The notes beneath the pieces were generated by a model, which saw only the letters and a program-made list of their open reading frames with translations, made no database searches and was not told the DNA's origin. A program made the translations under genes and the position numbers. 64,000 nt of DNA from contig NC_081410.1 of the NCBI RefSeq assembly GCF_030272615.1, positions 123,871,640 to 123,935,639 on the forward strand. Direction: 5' to 3'. Of this stretch, positions 1 through 10,387 are shown one piece after another. The DNA is from Cryptomeria japonica. Lineage: Eukaryota > Streptophyta > Pinopsida > Cupressales > Cupressaceae. How positions within the stretch are numbered: the first letter of the stretch is position 1; every line of letters starts with the position of its first letter.

Positions 1-1
1 T

Positions 2-445
2 ATAGATGATCAGAAAAGTACAAGTGGAGGTGCTTTCTATTTGGGAGACCGGTTAGTATCATGGCACAAGAAAAAGCAAGATTCAGTGTCATTATCTACT
101 GCCGAGGGAGAGTATATAGCAGCTGCTACATGTTGTTCACAGGTTTTATGGATGAAGCAAACACTGAAAGACATACAAGTGGAGATACCGGAATCCATTC
201 CAATCCAGTGTGATAACTCAAGTGCAATCGACATCTCCAAGAATCTAGTAATGCACTCAAGAACAAAACACATTGCAATCAAGTATCACTTCTTGAGAGA
301 GAAGGTAGCAGGCAAGGAGGTCATTATAGAATATGTTCCAACAGGTGAACAGATTGCTGACATATTTACCAAGCCACTTCCTTTGGGTCCATTTGAGTAC
401 TTGAGACAAAAGATGGGAGTTGTCCCACCTTCCGGCAACACTTAA
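2..445 (+). CDS. Ty1/copia polyprotein, C-terminal end (RNase H), partial
   Basis: The frame is open from the window edge to the stop at 443-445 and encodes the last 147 residues of a Ty1/copia polyprotein. The RNase H region shows the family signatures STAEGEYIAA, CDNSSAIDISKN and, near the end, ADIFTKPLP, which marks the copia pol C-terminus. It would degrade the RNA strand of the RNA-DNA hybrid during reverse transcription in the cytoplasmic particle. No stop or frameshift interrupts this stretch, so the element is younger than the gypsy copies it sits among. The rest of the element (gag, protease, integrase, RT) lies left of the window. The assignment is secure; the copia lineage is not determined from this fragment. 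Confidence 0.95.
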   Translation: MDDQKSTSGGAFYLGDRLVSWHKKKQDSVSLSTAEGEYIAAATCCSQVLWMKQTLKDIQVEIPESIPIQCDNSSAIDISKNLVMHSRTKHIAIKYHFLREKVAGKEVIIEYVPTGEQIADIFTKPLPLGPFEYLRQKMGVVPPSGNT

Positions 446-535
446 AAGCATAGGAGGATGTATGATTCAGGGGGAGTCAACAACTGCTACTATCTTTTGA
501 CTCTTGAATCATGAAGCATGAACACAGGGGGAGAA
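446..535 (+). other. copia 3' untranslated spacer with polypurine tract
   Basis: This short stretch between the pol stop and the LTR contains two purine runs. The one directly before the LTR (ggggagaa, about 528-535) is the probable plus-strand primer. A similar run (agggggag) lies near 468-475. Confidence 0.6.
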
Positions 536-2348
536 TGTGTCCTACCGGTTGAAGAAAAGGGAGAGATTCTGGTAGTACGTTTGGTGTTAGGCTAAGGTTC
601 CCTTTGCCATTGCTATCAAAGGGGGAGAGAAACCGGAAAAGACAATGTTGACATCAATGCCAAAGGGGGAGGTTGTTGTCATTGAGTTGTCAATGATATC
701 AACCGGTATTGCAGGCAAGCTACTGGTAAAGGTATGTCATCTGGTATAAAGAAGTGTCAATCGGTATGGTGGATGACAATTAGTTATTGAGACTATCAAT
801 GACTTCACCGGTATGAGATGAGATGCATGTGTGTGTTAGCATGTTGAATGATAACCGGTAGAGAATGAACCGGTTTGAAGGATGGCTGCCTGTTTGTGAT
901 GAAGAGGCCGAATGTTAAAGTGATCACAAACCACCGGAGGTGAAGATGTGCTACCGGTGTAATGTGCACTACCCGTTAGCAAGAAGAGAAGGTCTCACCG
1001 GTAAAGGCTTGTGCCGGAATGAGTGTGTTGGATATTCAAGTGTAAATCGACCTTGTGTCGGTAAGCTGAGTGTATGACCATTTGATGCCATGTGGAACTG
1101 AGGTGGCAAGCATGCAGAGGTCGATGAAGTTTCCATCGACATGGTTGTTGAAACAACCACAAATCACGTGATGATAACTGACTGATGCGGCTTGAGGAAG
1201 AAAGAATGACAGAGAAAAATTAGGGAGTAGTTGGTGCCTGGATCGAAGCAAAGAAATCAAACTCCAAGATGACCTCAAGAAGCTAATAGCTGGACTATAA
1301 ATGAGTCGACAGATTTGAAGGCAAAAAATCATGGACAAGATTGCTATCTTTAGCAAAATATCCATTGGATAATGGAAAACGCATACATATGCATTCCTCG
1401 AGTACAGGTGATCGATCCATGGCAGATTGGATCGGATCTCATGCAGATTTTGTCGAGTGAAGGAAACCCTAACCGCCCTAAGTTTGAATTGATTCTTGGC
1501 AGGAAAGCTCAAGTTTAAATATGATGACTTGAGACTGTGATTGTTGCTGCTGCAGAGTGAGGACAAGTTTGAAATTGTTGTCTGAGAGCCGAAGTGATAA
1601 ACACTTGAAGTTTTTATGAGTGAAGAATAGACCAATATGGAGAAGCAGAGTAAACCGGTGTAAGGAACAACTGGTGGAGTGTGCATTGAACACAGAGGTG
1701 ATAGACCGACATAAGTTGTGCTTGATTAAGAGTGATCAAGTGTGAGTTGAAAGAGGGAAGACATTTTGAGAGGGGAATTAGAAAAGTTATCAGCAAAGTC
1801 AAGTTGCAGAGTGGGTGGAGAGAATACAGACAGGTAAGGTTGAAACCAGCATAGGAAAATATTGTAAGGTTGCAAAACTTCATTTGCAATAGTGATTTCA
1901 TTTGTATAACTGAGATTTATATTGTTTTTACTAAGTTGAAGCTTAGTGTAGGGGTTGTAGCTCCTTTAGGTTGTAGCCTATAAATTGCGCAGGGCTTGGT
2001 GCTCCTTTGAGTTGGTGCTCATAAATCAAGGGTTGGTGCTCCTTGGGTTGGTGCCCTAAATATTGTAATCAAATATTTGTTGTGAGGTTGGATTGGAGCA
2101 GAAAATTTCCAGCAGCTATTCTCACCGAGGTTTTTCCCACATTGGGTTTTCCTTTGGTGTTGTGTGATGCATTCTTGTGCATGTGTTATGTTAATGTTTT
2201 AGCAAGTCCATTCACACACCTTGTTTGCACTGTTTGAGCTACCGGTTAGTACTCAGTTTGTTTTATATATTACCGGTATCTCCTTGTTGAAAAAAAAGAG
2301 TTTAAATCACTGATTCACCCCCCTCTCAGTGATCCATTGTGTCCAACA
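536..2348 (+). repeat. copia 3' LTR, about 1.8 kb
   Basis: The LTR starts TGTGTCC directly after the polypurine run and ends CCAACA, giving the usual TG...CA termini. Its end joins, without a gap, a gag frame of a different element (H-P-I-N-E-S-H). The 5' LTR is outside the window, so a target duplication cannot be checked. The palindrome ACCGGT occurs ten times, and a TATA-like cctataaattg lies near 1977. Reading frames of 60-216 codons on either strand have no family resemblance and are taken as chance. Confidence 0.75.
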
Positions 2349-2350
2349 TT

Positions 2351-2995
2351 CACCCCATTAATGAATCCCATGATGAAGAAGAAGCTTTAACTAGGGTTTC
2401 TTTAGACCAACTTTCCACATTAGATAATCAATTTGATATCTTTTAACAATCAATGTCCCAAGAATACCCTAATAGTGAAGCTCTTCCATTAATTGAAGGT
2501 CTTAAATGCATGCTTCAAAGTGATGAGAATGGAATTGATATATTGCGTGGCATTGCACATATTGTTGATTCTAATGTCATGCCTATCAAGAGTTGTGTCG
2601 AAACCGTAGGTTATTCACAACCTTCAACACAAGTCAATCCTTCAATTCCTTTGACCACTACTATGACTAGTATTCCTACTTTTACATCTAACATCATGGC
2701 TACTTCAACTCAAAATGTCATCCCTACAACAATTGGTCGTGGGGGCAATCCCTCTTCTTCATTTAATCCTCTGTCTTTACCTTCGTCTTCCATAAATATT
2801 CCTATTATTCCTCAACCAATCCGTGTGACACAAGGGGGCAATTCCTTCAACAATTTTATTCCTCCTTTAAGTGTCCTTTTTCCTACCCAATCATCACCAA
2901 TGCCTACTTATCATAATGTCCCACCACCTTATTCTCAGTCCATGCGTTCTTTCAATAACATTACACCACCTTCTCAATCTTCTATGTCTAACATC
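2351..2995 (+). pseudogene. gag N-terminal segment, broken
   Basis: This frame runs from the copia LTR junction to the TRIM insertion, with one in-frame TAA at 2444-2446 that probably derives from CAA. The first recognisable part is acidic, and residues after the ATG at 2453 become Ser/Thr/Pro/Asn-rich and low in complexity. Such linkers are common upstream of the Retrotrans_gag domain. If the 334-bp TRIM and one target copy are removed, the frame reads straight on (N-I-N-S-S-T-E) into 3340-3475. The TRIM therefore landed in a continuous coding sequence. Confidence 0.7.
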
Positions 2996-3000
2996 AATTC

Positions 3001-3135
3001 TGTTGGTGTTGGAAATAAGCCACACTTGGACCGACGATGGACTGGTCCAAGAGGGGCCAGTAGCTCAGTGGTAGAGCACTCTAGCAGCGTATGGAAGGTC
3101 CTAGGTTTGAGTCCTAGCTGGTCCATGTCTCAACA
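3001..3135 (+). repeat. TRIM 5' LTR
   Basis: This 135-bp LTR carries the tRNA-like segment in its 3' half and is followed immediately by the primer-binding site at 3136. It is 93 percent identical to the 3' LTR, with nine transitions and no indels. Confidence 0.95.
3054..3126 (+). other. tRNA-like segment inside TRIM 5' LTR (pol III A and B boxes)
   Basis: The segment has an A-box match (TAGCTCAGTGG) and a B-box match (GGTTTGAGTCC). GGGCCAG at the start pairs with CTGGTCC at the end as a 7-bp acceptor-type stem. GCTC/GAGC forms a D stem and CTAGG/CCTAG a T stem with a 7-base loop. The anticodon arm does not fold well in either copy, so a working tRNA is unlikely. In the 3' LTR copy the B box is the canonical GGTTCGAGTCC. 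The sequence could serve as an internal pol III promoter. Confidence 0.75.
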
Positions 3136-3148
3136 TGGTATCTGAGCC
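3136..3148 (+). promoter_or_regulatory. TRIM primer-binding site (initiator tRNA-Met type)
   Basis: TGGTATCTGAGCC directly follows the 5' LTR and differs by one base from the usual plant initiator tRNA-Met complement (TGGTATCAGAGC). Minus-strand DNA synthesis would start here. Confidence 0.85.
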
Positions 3149-3199
3149 AGGTCTAGGCTAGGAGCCCCAAGCACACGAGAGGTGTGGCTTAAGGGGGGG

Positions 3200-3334
3200 T
3201 GTTGGTGTTGGAAATAAGCCACACCCGGACTGACAATGGACTGGTCCAAGAGGGGCCAGTAGCTCAGTGGTAGAGCACTCCAGCAACATATGGAAGATCC
3301 TAGGTTCGAGTCCTAGCTGGTCCATGTCTCAACA
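3200..3334 (+). repeat. TRIM 3' LTR
   Basis: This 135-bp copy is preceded by the polypurine run and followed by the target duplication AATTC. Its tRNA-like segment (about 3253-3325) has intact A and B boxes. Confidence 0.95.
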
Positions 3335-3339
3335 AATTC

Positions 3340-3959
3340 TTCTACTGAAATGACAATTAATAATCTTTCTCAAACCGTGTCTTCTCTACAACAACAAATT
3401 GCTTCAATGAGTCAATCCAAGTTTTGTGTGCCCACCTTTGATGTTGCAAGCCCACTTTCTCTTGATATTGTCCATGCCACCTAAATATGTTGAGATCCCT
3501 CAATTGGAACTCTATAATGGAAAAGGTGATCCTCTTACGCATGTCAAAACATTTCAAACCTTGTGTACTAATTTTGCTTATGATCAAAGATTGCTTGCAA
3601 AACTGTTTACAAGAATACTAAGAGAGAAGGCTTTACAATGGTATTGTTCTTTGCCTTCTTATTCCATTACTTCTTTTCAACAACTAGCAAATGCTTTCAT
3701 CCAACAATTTTACAACAACATTGGTCCTAAAATCACTTTGACTGATCTAATGCATTGTAAAGAAGGTGTTAAAGAAAAAGTGACTGATTTCATTGGTAGA
3801 TATAAGCATTTGTGTGCTCAAATTTCTTTTCATGTACCTGATAATGATATTCAAAGAATTTTCATTTCTAATTTGGAAAAAGATATCTGGGAAAAACTTA
3901 CACAATTATCAACTGGCTGTGAGTCAAATGGAGCAATCCACTCCTATGGCTTCGAGTGA
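3340..3959 (+). pseudogene. gag, Retrotrans_gag domain
   Basis: After the TRIM the gag frame runs to a stop near 3482. The neighbouring frame (from about 3474) then carries a clear Retrotrans_gag domain: PQLELYNGKGDP, HVKTFQTLC, LREKALQWYCSL, F-Q-QFYNNIG, VTDFIGRYKHLC and ISNLEKDIWEKL. This capsid-like domain packs element RNA into particles. The frame change near 3475 and the loss of homology after LTQ near 3905 show decay. The next segment (about 4050-4440) continues in other frames with a knuckle-like FCQFHR...DTEKCFALKNKIQELIDN, in which the usual G-H is now G-R. Confidence 0.85.
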
Positions 3960-4446
3960 TGAGGGGGAGAGTGTCCAACAACTGTTTGCGAAGTTCAAAC
4001 CAACAAAAAGATTCATCAAGTGCAATTATCCAATCAACAACAACCATGTGAATGCTAACAGGTGCGCTTTCTATTTCTAAATTTTTCCAAAGAGAAAGAC
4101 AATTTACTCCTTTGAATGAATCTTTACATAGTATTATGTCTCAATTGTTGCACATAAATGTTATCAAACTTCCTCCTATAAAACAAATTGATCCTTCTAA
4201 ACTTACATCCCCTTATTTTGTTAACAATTCCTTTTGTCAATTTCATCGTTAACCTGGTCGTGATACTGAGAAATGTTTTGCATTGAAAAATAAGATTCAA
4301 GAGTTGATTGATAATAATACTATATTTGTGGCAGGTGTGAATGATAAAGGGAATAAATCAGTAGCTCCTCGTAATCAAAATTTTAAGATTTTCACTGACC
4401 CCTTGCCATCTCATACACGTTATTGAGATTGTGCCTAATTCTCTCT

Positions 4447-5529
4447 TTTGAAGAATTCACCTCTATGGCTCCAAACTTGGTTAATATGGTAGAAACACAG
4501 AATTTGCCTAAGGATACTTGTATTACATTTGACCCTAGTGAGACTATTAGAGCACCGGATGGCCCTTTATACATAGTTGCGAAGGTTAACAATATCCCTT
4601 GCCGTGGTACCCTTATTGATCCCTCTTGCATGGTTAATGTCATAATTGAAGAGTATCTTTTCACTTTACGATTGCATAAACCAATATATGAGGCTTCTAA
4701 TGTGGTTGTGAAGTTATTTGATGGCTTCTCTTGTCCTACCATTGGCTCTATCACTCTTCCTGTTGAAGTTCATACTAAATCCATGGATGTTGACTTTGTT
4801 ATCATACCTTCTTCTGAGCAATTCCGTGTGAAGTTGGGCTATCCTTGGCTATCTTCCATGAAGGCTATTGCTTCTCCAATGCACAAGTGTTTCAAATTTC
4901 CTCACAATGGAGAAATCATTACCGTCAACCATAGCTTATTTCGTCCATCCGAAAGAAGCCCCGGTGTTGCTATTGATCTCTTTTGGCCTAAACAATTTCA
5001 ATCTCTTCCATCAAGGAGCGATGCTCTTTTTCAATCTTATAAAAAATGGAAGAACGATATGATATTATCCTTAAGTCAACCTAGATCTCCAACACTTGAC
5101 ATCCCTATTATTCTTCAAGATGACGGTCTTCCCCTCACGGATAGAACTAATCTCCCTCCTAAGGAAGATCGTCCACTTACCCCTATGGATGTGACTTTAC
5201 CTTCTCTTAAGGAGAACGACAATATTCCTCCTAAGGATAGACCTATACCTCCTCCTCATGATGGACCTGGTCTCCTTCCTACACCTAACATTCATCCTTT
5301 CTATGGCACAGTTCCACCTCCTCCTTCTTATCAAGAGAAGAGGCCTGCTTCTCCTATTGTTCAACCTAAAAGACCTCAACCTAAACCTTCCACTATCAAG
5401 GAGAGAAACATTCCTACTTTTTCAAGTGTTCCTCCTCCTTCTCAGCCTTCGACTAAGACTCAATGGAATCGTTGTGCAAGAGAACACCGACGAAGACGTC
5501 GTGTTCGAGCTCGTGAAGGCATCCCTTAA
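4447..5529 (+). pseudogene. retroviral-type aspartic protease with proline-rich tail
   Basis: The frame carries a pepsin-like protease fold. CRGTLIDPSCMVNVI matches the plant gypsy protease active-site loop, where D-P/S-G-A/S-S-x-N-I is usual, so D is kept but the next positions are altered. KLGYPWLSSMKAIAS resembles the second conserved block (LG-x-PWL). It would cut the Gag precursor. About 170 residues rich in Pro, Lys and Arg follow, including PPPPSY. The frame is open for about 360 codons but its upstream link to gag is broken. A 26-base direct repeat (5579 and 5662) lies just after it in another frame. Confidence 0.75.
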
Positions 5530-5559
5530 AATATTCAATCTCCTCAGACTCCGACAGTT

Positions 5560-6732
5560 GACATGATTCCCTTTTCTCCTAAGCAAGATGTTCAACCTAC
5601 ATCTCCAAATCATAAGCTGCATAAAACATGTGATGGTTTTACTTCTATTCGTGTTCTTGCTCCTAAGCAAGATGTTCAACCTACATCATGGTTGCGTAAA
5701 ACATCTCTAATGGTTTTATTTCTAAACTTTGATGAAGAAATGGATGAAATGTTATTCATAATGGTAATACAACTCCTAATGCTTCTGACAGTGAGTATGA
5801 GTATGTTGATGTGGACAAGCATTTATCAGATGAGTTTTCTCAAACCGTAATCCTAGTTCCTAGAATCGAACAAAGTGACTTACAACATGAACATAGTCCT
5901 TGTTTGGATCTTGTGATAGCTCCATCTGTTGTGCTCAATATCGCTACTCTGGCATGTTGCTCGCCTTCCTGAAATAGTGATTAGCAAGATCGGGAGGTGG
6001 ATATTGTGCTATATTAGCGATATTAGCATTGCAGATCATTGTCTCTCTCCTTTCTTTCTCTTTTGTGACCTTTCTTCTATGTGTATCCCTGTTCTTCTAT
6101 TGCTCCCTTAATGTCTACTTGGGGACGATGCAAAACATTGAGATCTTTTCTTGGTCTCTTTCATGTTGACTCAAAAGACATCCTCTCTTCCCTTTCTTTT
6201 GAGGTAGTGTCCTTCTTTGGGGAATGAAGATTATTATATGCATATACATACACGATATACATGACTTATCATACAACATACTAACCCCGAGGAAAGCTAA
6301 ACTACCTCGTGTTTTGTGTTCATTATCCTTGGATTTATTCCTCGACTAGGGCTAAATCCTTGCGATAATGTGCTCCGTTTCTCGTCTCTCTCTTGTCGCT
6401 CCCGATAAGGCGCGCGTGATTGCTTTAATGTGGGTGCATACACTTCACTCATACTTTCCTTCTTGTGATGCTTACAATTACTTTCTGAACTTTATTTTGC
6501 TTTGTAATCTTTAGTATCCTTGCTTTCATGACTCATAGTGAAGGGAATTTTGCTACTTGCAATCATGGTTTTCCCCTGCTCGATCTTCCCTTTTGCTTTG
6601 TCAATCGAAGTCGTAAGATCCTAAGTCCACTGGGGGCTTGGCGCATCTTGCCTCCTTGACGTGGTAAAAGTCTTTCAATCTTGTTTCCTTGAACTTTATC
6701 TACAATATTGGCGTACGCTTATACTCTCGCTA
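5560..6732 (+). other. noncoding 3' region of the gag-protease element
   Basis: Only short broken frames are seen. One (5563-5850) repeats the phrase PKQDVQPTS, and it probably continues the protease tail after a frameshift. No RT or integrase motif was found in any frame. The interval ends at the polypurine tract. Confidence 0.5.
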
Positions 6733-6746
6733 AAGTGGGGGCTAAA
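6733..6746 (+). promoter_or_regulatory. polypurine tract of the gag-protease element
   Basis: AAGTGGGGGCTAAA immediately precedes the TGTAG start of the LTR. Confidence 0.65.
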
Positions 6747-7923
6747 TGTAGTTTCATAAAATTGCGACCCTAGCAATTTTTGACTGCATTAGGGTCCTCA
6801 TGCATGCGAGTTCGAATCCTCTAGCTTGATCGGAGACCGGAGATTGCTTAGCTTTCAGAAACAACTTCTTCCTTAGCCTCTGCACCACCTCGTTCGCACT
6901 CTGCCCTGGAGAAAGCGGTAGGACAGAGGCGTGGCGCCACTGACCCCCCTTGGGGCAGGACCCTTCCTAGGGTTGCATTGCTGGTTGTGCATTGGGCTGG
7001 AAACTCCCCCGGTGTCGCCCCGTGACGAAAATGAAATCCACTAACATGTATTTAAGGGGCATTTGTCCTCTCATTTGCTTAATTTGAAGTGGAATAAGTT
7101 GGATGGATGGAAATTCACAAGCGATCAAGCATTCAAGAGCATTCAAGCATTCTTTTCCAGCATTGAGCATTCTCAAGTCTCCCTTCAAGGCTAAGTGTTG
7201 CATTCAAGTCAAGGATTCAACCATTGAAGAGGAGATTGATTTCAACATTCAATTCCACACAAGCATTTCTGTCATCATTGCTACTACAACCTCCCTTGAG
7301 GTGATTTACAATTCAGTCTTTCATTTACATCTACTTGCAAGTACTTTCTTTCATTACTTGGTTAATTCCAAAACTGGGGTTTGACCTAAAGGCAAACCCC
7401 CAATCCCAACCCATTTTCCTCTCTTTTTTGTGTGTAAGTTGCAGGTGCGCAGCTGTACTTTCGGATTCGGGTTTCATTTGCAAAGGCGGAAAAACCCTTT
7501 TTGTTTCGCGGATTTTTCGGAAGACCGTGTACATTCCTTCCACGGTCTGGACAACTTTTCCTCAAATTCTCAAGGCGACTTCGTCTTGACATATTGCTGC
7601 CAAATCCAAGTGCACAACTTCACCCCATATTCCAATCTCAAGTTATAATCAGTTCTTTGTCACTTTTGCATTACATAATTTAATTAGTTCCTTTCCATTT
7701 CAAACAAGGAAGGGGGGATCAACTTATCATTCCCATTTCGTTCAAAATTCAATCATCCATCTTTGTGTGGAGGGATTGAATCTAGTGAATTATCCTCTCC
7801 TCTTATTAATGTAACAATGTGAAAAGTGTTTGAAGGATAATCAATAGCGAAACTCTCATCTCTTTTTGAGGGAAAGGGTAGTTTCCTTCTTGATCTATCA
7901 TTCACTATTTTTCCACCATTACA
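6747..7923 (+). repeat. 3' LTR of the gag-protease element
   Basis: The 1177-bp segment starts TGTAG after a polypurine tract and ends TTACA. At 7924 the sequence turns into pol of family G, matching copy 2 near 36146. A TATA-like tatttaag lies at 7049-7056. The element's 5' LTR is outside the window, so the boundaries rest on the termini and on the sharp homology switch at 7924. Confidence 0.7.
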
Positions 7924-7924
7924 G

Positions 7925-9957
7925 TTGGAGATATGTGAGATTGGGGAATCAAGTGGCAGTACGGAAGAGCAGTCATTTCCCCCAGAGTATGGTTGGTACC
8001 AGGAAGGGGTGGCACAGGTGGATGACCCATCGACCCACCGGTTTGAATGGGACAAAGCTATCAAGTAGGAGGAAACTAATGTGAAAAATGTCAATCTAGG
8101 CAAGGACGAGGACCCGCAGGTGATACTCATAGGGGATGATTGGAACCCCGTATTGAAGGCAGCGGCTTTCAAGATATTCCTGGAGTACAAGGATGTCTTT
8201 GCCTGGACATACAAGGACCTGAAGGGGGTACCTCCAGAACTATGCCTACAATGCATATCCCTCGTACTAGGTGCCCAACTCGTATGGAGGAGGCCGTACA
8301 AGATGAACAAGAACTACGCGGCCAAGGTGAACGAGGAAATCAACAAAATGCTGGAGGCTGGGATCATATTTAAGGTGGAGACAAGTGACTGGGTCTCCCC
8401 AATCGTTATTTCTCTGAAGGAGGCTAACCAGATAAGGATATGCGTAGATTTCAGGTACCTGAATGCAGTAACAATCAAAGATCCATTTTTAATCCCGTTC
8501 ACAGACAGGATCTTGGAAGAAGTAGCCGGGCACGAGATATACATGTTTTTGGATGGGTTCTTGGGGTACAATCAGATAAGGATTGCGGAAGAAGATAAGC
8601 TAAAGACTACCTTCGTGGAGGAAGATGGGGTGCACACCTACAATCGCATGCCCTTTGGGTTATGTAATACACCAGCAACCTTCCAGAGAATAATTCTACA
8701 CATCTTTGACAAAATGTTAGTAGGGAATTTCAAGGCGTTCTTGGATGACTAGTCTATTTTCAGTAACTAGGATACTCATTTGAAGACACTCGGAGAATGT
8801 ATGGAGAGGTTTTGGAGAGACCGGCTAACTCTCAACCCCAAGAAGTTTAGGGTCATGGTGCCGCAAGGAAAGCTTCTCGGCCATATTGTTTGCAAGGAAG
8901 GACTAAAGATAGACCTAGACAAGGTAGGGGTGATTGTCAATATGGAGAGTCCAATGGATGTAACGGTGGTAAAGTCATTCCTAGGCCACGTTGGTTACTA
9001 TCGGAGATTCATCAAGGGCTTTGCACAAGTTTCCTGTCCCCTGGACAAGCTGACAAGGAAGAGGGAGCCGTTCGTATGGGGTACGGAGCAGGAAGGAGCC
9101 TTCAAGGAACTGAATGATCGGCTGGTGAGTGCACCGATCCTGGTGTACTTGGATTGGAATAAAGAGTTTCACGTACACGTTGATGCCTCCAACTTCGCCA
9201 TTGGTGTCACCCTCGTGCAAGTGGGGACTCAGGGACTGGACCACCCCGTCTTCTTCGCCAGCCGACTTTTGTCGATGGCTGAACGAAACTACAACACAAT
9301 GGAGAGGGAGGCACTTAGGATGGTGTACGCCGTTCAGAAGTTTCGCCACTACCTGTTGGCTACCCCGTTCACGTTTTACGTGGACCACTAGGCACTGATG
9401 TACTTGGTAAATAAACCGATCATACATGGTCGGGTAAGTAGATGGCTGTTGCTGTTGCAAGAATTCACCTTCACCATTATTGTGTGGCCAGGAGAGTCCC
9501 ATGTGATAGCCGCTCAACTATCACAGATTAGGTCAAGGGAGCTTGTTGAAGGGGTGAACGAGGACTTCCCGGATGCACACTTGTTCTAGATTGCAGTACT
9601 ACCATCGTGGTGCGAGAAGATCGGCTAGTACCTCTCTACTTCCACATTTTTGAAGGAGATGCCTTTGGGGGAACGACGGAAGCTGGCATTGAAGAGTAAG
9701 ACTTTCTAACTGATCAATGGCCTTTTGTATAAAATGGGACTTGATCAAATCCTTAGAAGATGTGTCATGGAGGAGAAAATCCCCAGTGTCTTGAAGGAAG
9801 CACATGACAGATTAGCAGGGGGACACATGGGACTAAAAGCAACTGCGCAGAAAGTACTTCTGGCTGGTCTGTGGTGGCCAACCCTACACACTGATGCTCG
9901 GGAGTGGGTGGTCGGGTGTGACACTTGCCTACGTGCAGGGAAACCACTCAAGTGGGA
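7925..9957 (+). pseudogene. family G pol: RT, RNase H, integrase N-terminus
   Basis: A single frame is kept for over 2 kb, broken by stops at 8066, 8750, 8768, 9389, 9587, 9626 and 9707. RT motifs include INKMLEAGII, SDWVSPIV, ICVDFRYLNAVT, YNRMPFGLCNTPATFQ and FLDD in the catalytic box. RNase H shows HVHVDASNFAIG, EREALRMVYAVQKFRHYLLA and FTFYVDH. The integrase H2C2 finger begins at about 9800 (HMGLKATAQ...CDTCLRAGKP). After K-W at 9957 homology to copy 2 integrase ends. Six of the seven stops equal C-to-T or G-to-A changes when compared with copy 2. Confidence 0.93.
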
Positions 9958-10380
9958 AATCAAAACGAATGGCAAGGGAAAAGCAAGGAAAAAATCAAGT
10001 ATCCGTACAGCGAAAAGGAAACTAAGGGGGCAGAAAAATTTGGAGGCATCCGAAAAGGCGATAAGCTATCTTGTAGACCAAAAAGGGCGAATTGCATGAC
10101 GAAAATGGACCTCGGGATACCTTAGTAAATTGAAGGTACGAAAAGTTGAATTTAAAAAATATTATTGCATGAAGATTTTAAAACAATTGTTAAAGAAGGG
10201 GGTATTAAAAGTCGAAAAAGAAAAGTACGTGGAAAAAATAAGGAGGAAAGGGTTAGTAAGCATTAAAAAATTAAAATGTAAAGCAAAAGTAATGGAAGTA
10301 AATAAGAGAAAAATACATTAAATAAAGAGACTTATTTTATAAAAAATTAATGAATTATTTATGCCTAACCCTTACCCTGG
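9958..10380 (+). other. family G post-pol linker (A-rich), deletion junction at left
   Basis: This A- and K-codon-rich stretch corresponds to copy 2 positions of roughly 39810-40360. Short lysine-rich frames occur in both copies but are not conserved in sequence, so I treat the stretch as noncoding. Confidence 0.5.
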
Positions 10381-10387
10381 AAAGAGC

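Larger units (their letters stand above)
3001..3334 (+). mobile_element. TRIM retrotransposon, complete, with tRNA-like LTRs
   Basis: Two direct repeats of exactly 135 bp (3001-3135 and 3200-3334) flank a 64-bp interior, and AATTC is duplicated on both sides (2996-3000 and 3335-3339). Each LTR starts TGTTG and ends CAACA. The interior begins TGGTATCTGAGCC, one mismatch from the initiator tRNA-Met primer-binding site, and ends in the run AAGGGGGGG, a polypurine tract. The LTRs differ at nine positions, all of them transitions. The element has no coding capacity and fits the TRIM definition. Its unusual feature is a tRNA-like segment in each LTR, listed separately. Confidence 0.95.
2349..7923 (+). 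mobile_element. gag-protease-only LTR retrotransposon (TR-GAG-like), 3' part
   Basis: The order is gag, C-H-C knuckle remnant, aspartic protease, proline-rich tail, about 1.2 kb of noncoding DNA, polypurine tract, and a 3' LTR at 6747-7923. No reverse transcriptase, RNase H or integrase is seen between the protease and the LTR, so the element would need another element's enzymes. Terminal-repeat elements carrying only GAG are a known plant class. The 5' LTR is missing because the copia element joins at 2348. At 7924 the LTR joins family G pol with no spacer, which places this element inside that older gypsy copy. Confidence 0.75.

Noticed and set aside
1036-1686. 216-codon minus-strand frame
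   Set aside because: It lies wholly in the copia LTR, is low in complexity and matches no family.
3054-3126. A working nuclear tRNA gene
   Set aside because: Both copies lie in paired LTRs of a TRIM, and the anticodon arm does not pair, so it is annotated as tRNA-like only.
5300-5345. PPxY late-domain motif in the gag-protease element
   Set aside because: PPPPSY lies in a proline-rich tract where such a match is expected by chance, and no plant partner is implied.
10365-10383. Telomere-like CCTAACCCT words near the TATA block
   Set aside because: Single occurrence in each copy, not a tandem run.
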